Source of the DNA: an uncultured Coriobacteriaceae bacterium
GTDB taxonomy: Bacteria > Actinomycetota > Coriobacteriia > Coriobacteriales > QAMH01
DNA: 22,618 nt
Assembly: GCA_902783925.1 (NCBI GenBank)
Contig: CACZSV010000180.1
Span: forward strand, 1-22,618
Direction of reading: 5' to 3'
Shown one piece after another: positions 22,491-22,618 of the stretch. A program made the translations under genes and the position numbers. Each line of letters starts with the position of its first letter. The stretch's first letter is position 1. Under the pieces are notes generated by a model, which did not search any database, was not told the DNA's origin, and saw only the letters and a program-made list of their open reading frames with translations.

Positions 22491-22618
22491 ATGGCTAAGA
22501 TTCCACAAGAGGCACAGGATCTGTTTAACAAGGTGGACAACGTCGTTTTTGCAACGGCACGCGCCGACGCCCAGCCCAACGGATGTATCGTGGGGATGAA
22601 GAAGATCATCGACGACGA
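22491..22618 (+). CDS. Pyridoxamine 5'-phosphate oxidase-like protein, N-terminal fragment
   Basis: Only the first 42 codons are in the window; the frame is open to the edge. The sequence MAKIPQEAQDLFNKVDNVVFATARADAQPNGCIVGMKKIIDD matches the start of the PNPOx-like split-barrel flavoprotein family (a strand reading V.FATA, then PN and a V.MK strand). AAGGAG lies 5 nt before the ATG. Family members usually bind FMN or a related cofactor. Substrate cannot be predicted from this fragment. Confidence 0.75.
   Translation, partial: MAKIPQEAQDLFNKVDNVVFATARADAQPNGCIVGMKKIIDD

Overview
The window most likely comes from a member of the Actinomycetota class Coriobacteriia (Eggerthellaceae-like gut bacteria). 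This is a judgement from moderately high GC, Gram-positive surface-protein architecture (Cna_B-like modules, a C-terminal TGD/TM/basic tail), a lipoprotein-type molybdate binding protein and the style of PAS/EAL signalling proteins. No rRNA or other marker gene is present to prove it.

Layout. (1) Positions 2-9252 (+) hold one giant surface-protein gene, cut by the window start and split by a frameshift near 2082. It has at least four Pmp-like right-handed beta-helix modules, then a PI-PLC X catalytic domain, an InlB-type repeat, Cna_B-like modules, Cys-pair modules and a sortase-like tail. (2) Positions 9425-11412 (-) hold a two-component pair: a response regulator with an N-terminal XRE helix-turn-helix and C-terminal receiver, followed by a LytS/YehU-type membrane histidine kinase. 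A perfect inverted repeat lies at the predicted transcription start. (3) Positions 11797-17768 (+) hold two paralogous cytosolic PAS/GGDEF/EAL proteins. Their GGDEF motifs are degenerate and their EAL motifs intact, so they are probably c-di-GMP phosphodiesterases. Both have the same conserved leader elements at the same distance from a GTG-GTG start. (4) Positions 17769-18329 are a gene-free, repeat-rich stretch: a GC-rich stem-loop, two direct copies of a foldback element, and between them three 51-bp-period hairpin repeats. (5) Positions 18330-20852 (-) hold modA-modB-modC (molybdate/tungstate ABC importer), divergent from modD at 20987-21826 (+). (6) Positions 21889-22320 (-) hold a C_GCAxxG_C_C family protein, divergent from the start of a pyridoxamine 5'-phosphate oxidase-like gene (22491-22618, + strand, cut by the window end).

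How it fits together. The surface protein looks like an adhesin carrying a lipase-like enzyme to the cell surface. The adjacent two-component system and c-di-GMP hydrolases are plausible controllers of surface behaviour, but that link rests only on proximity. The mod genes fit an anaerobe that uses molybdo- or tungsto-enzymes. The most unusual items are the beta-helix/PI-PLC wall protein, the reversed XRE-receiver regulator, the twin leaders of the EAL genes and the 51-bp hairpin array.
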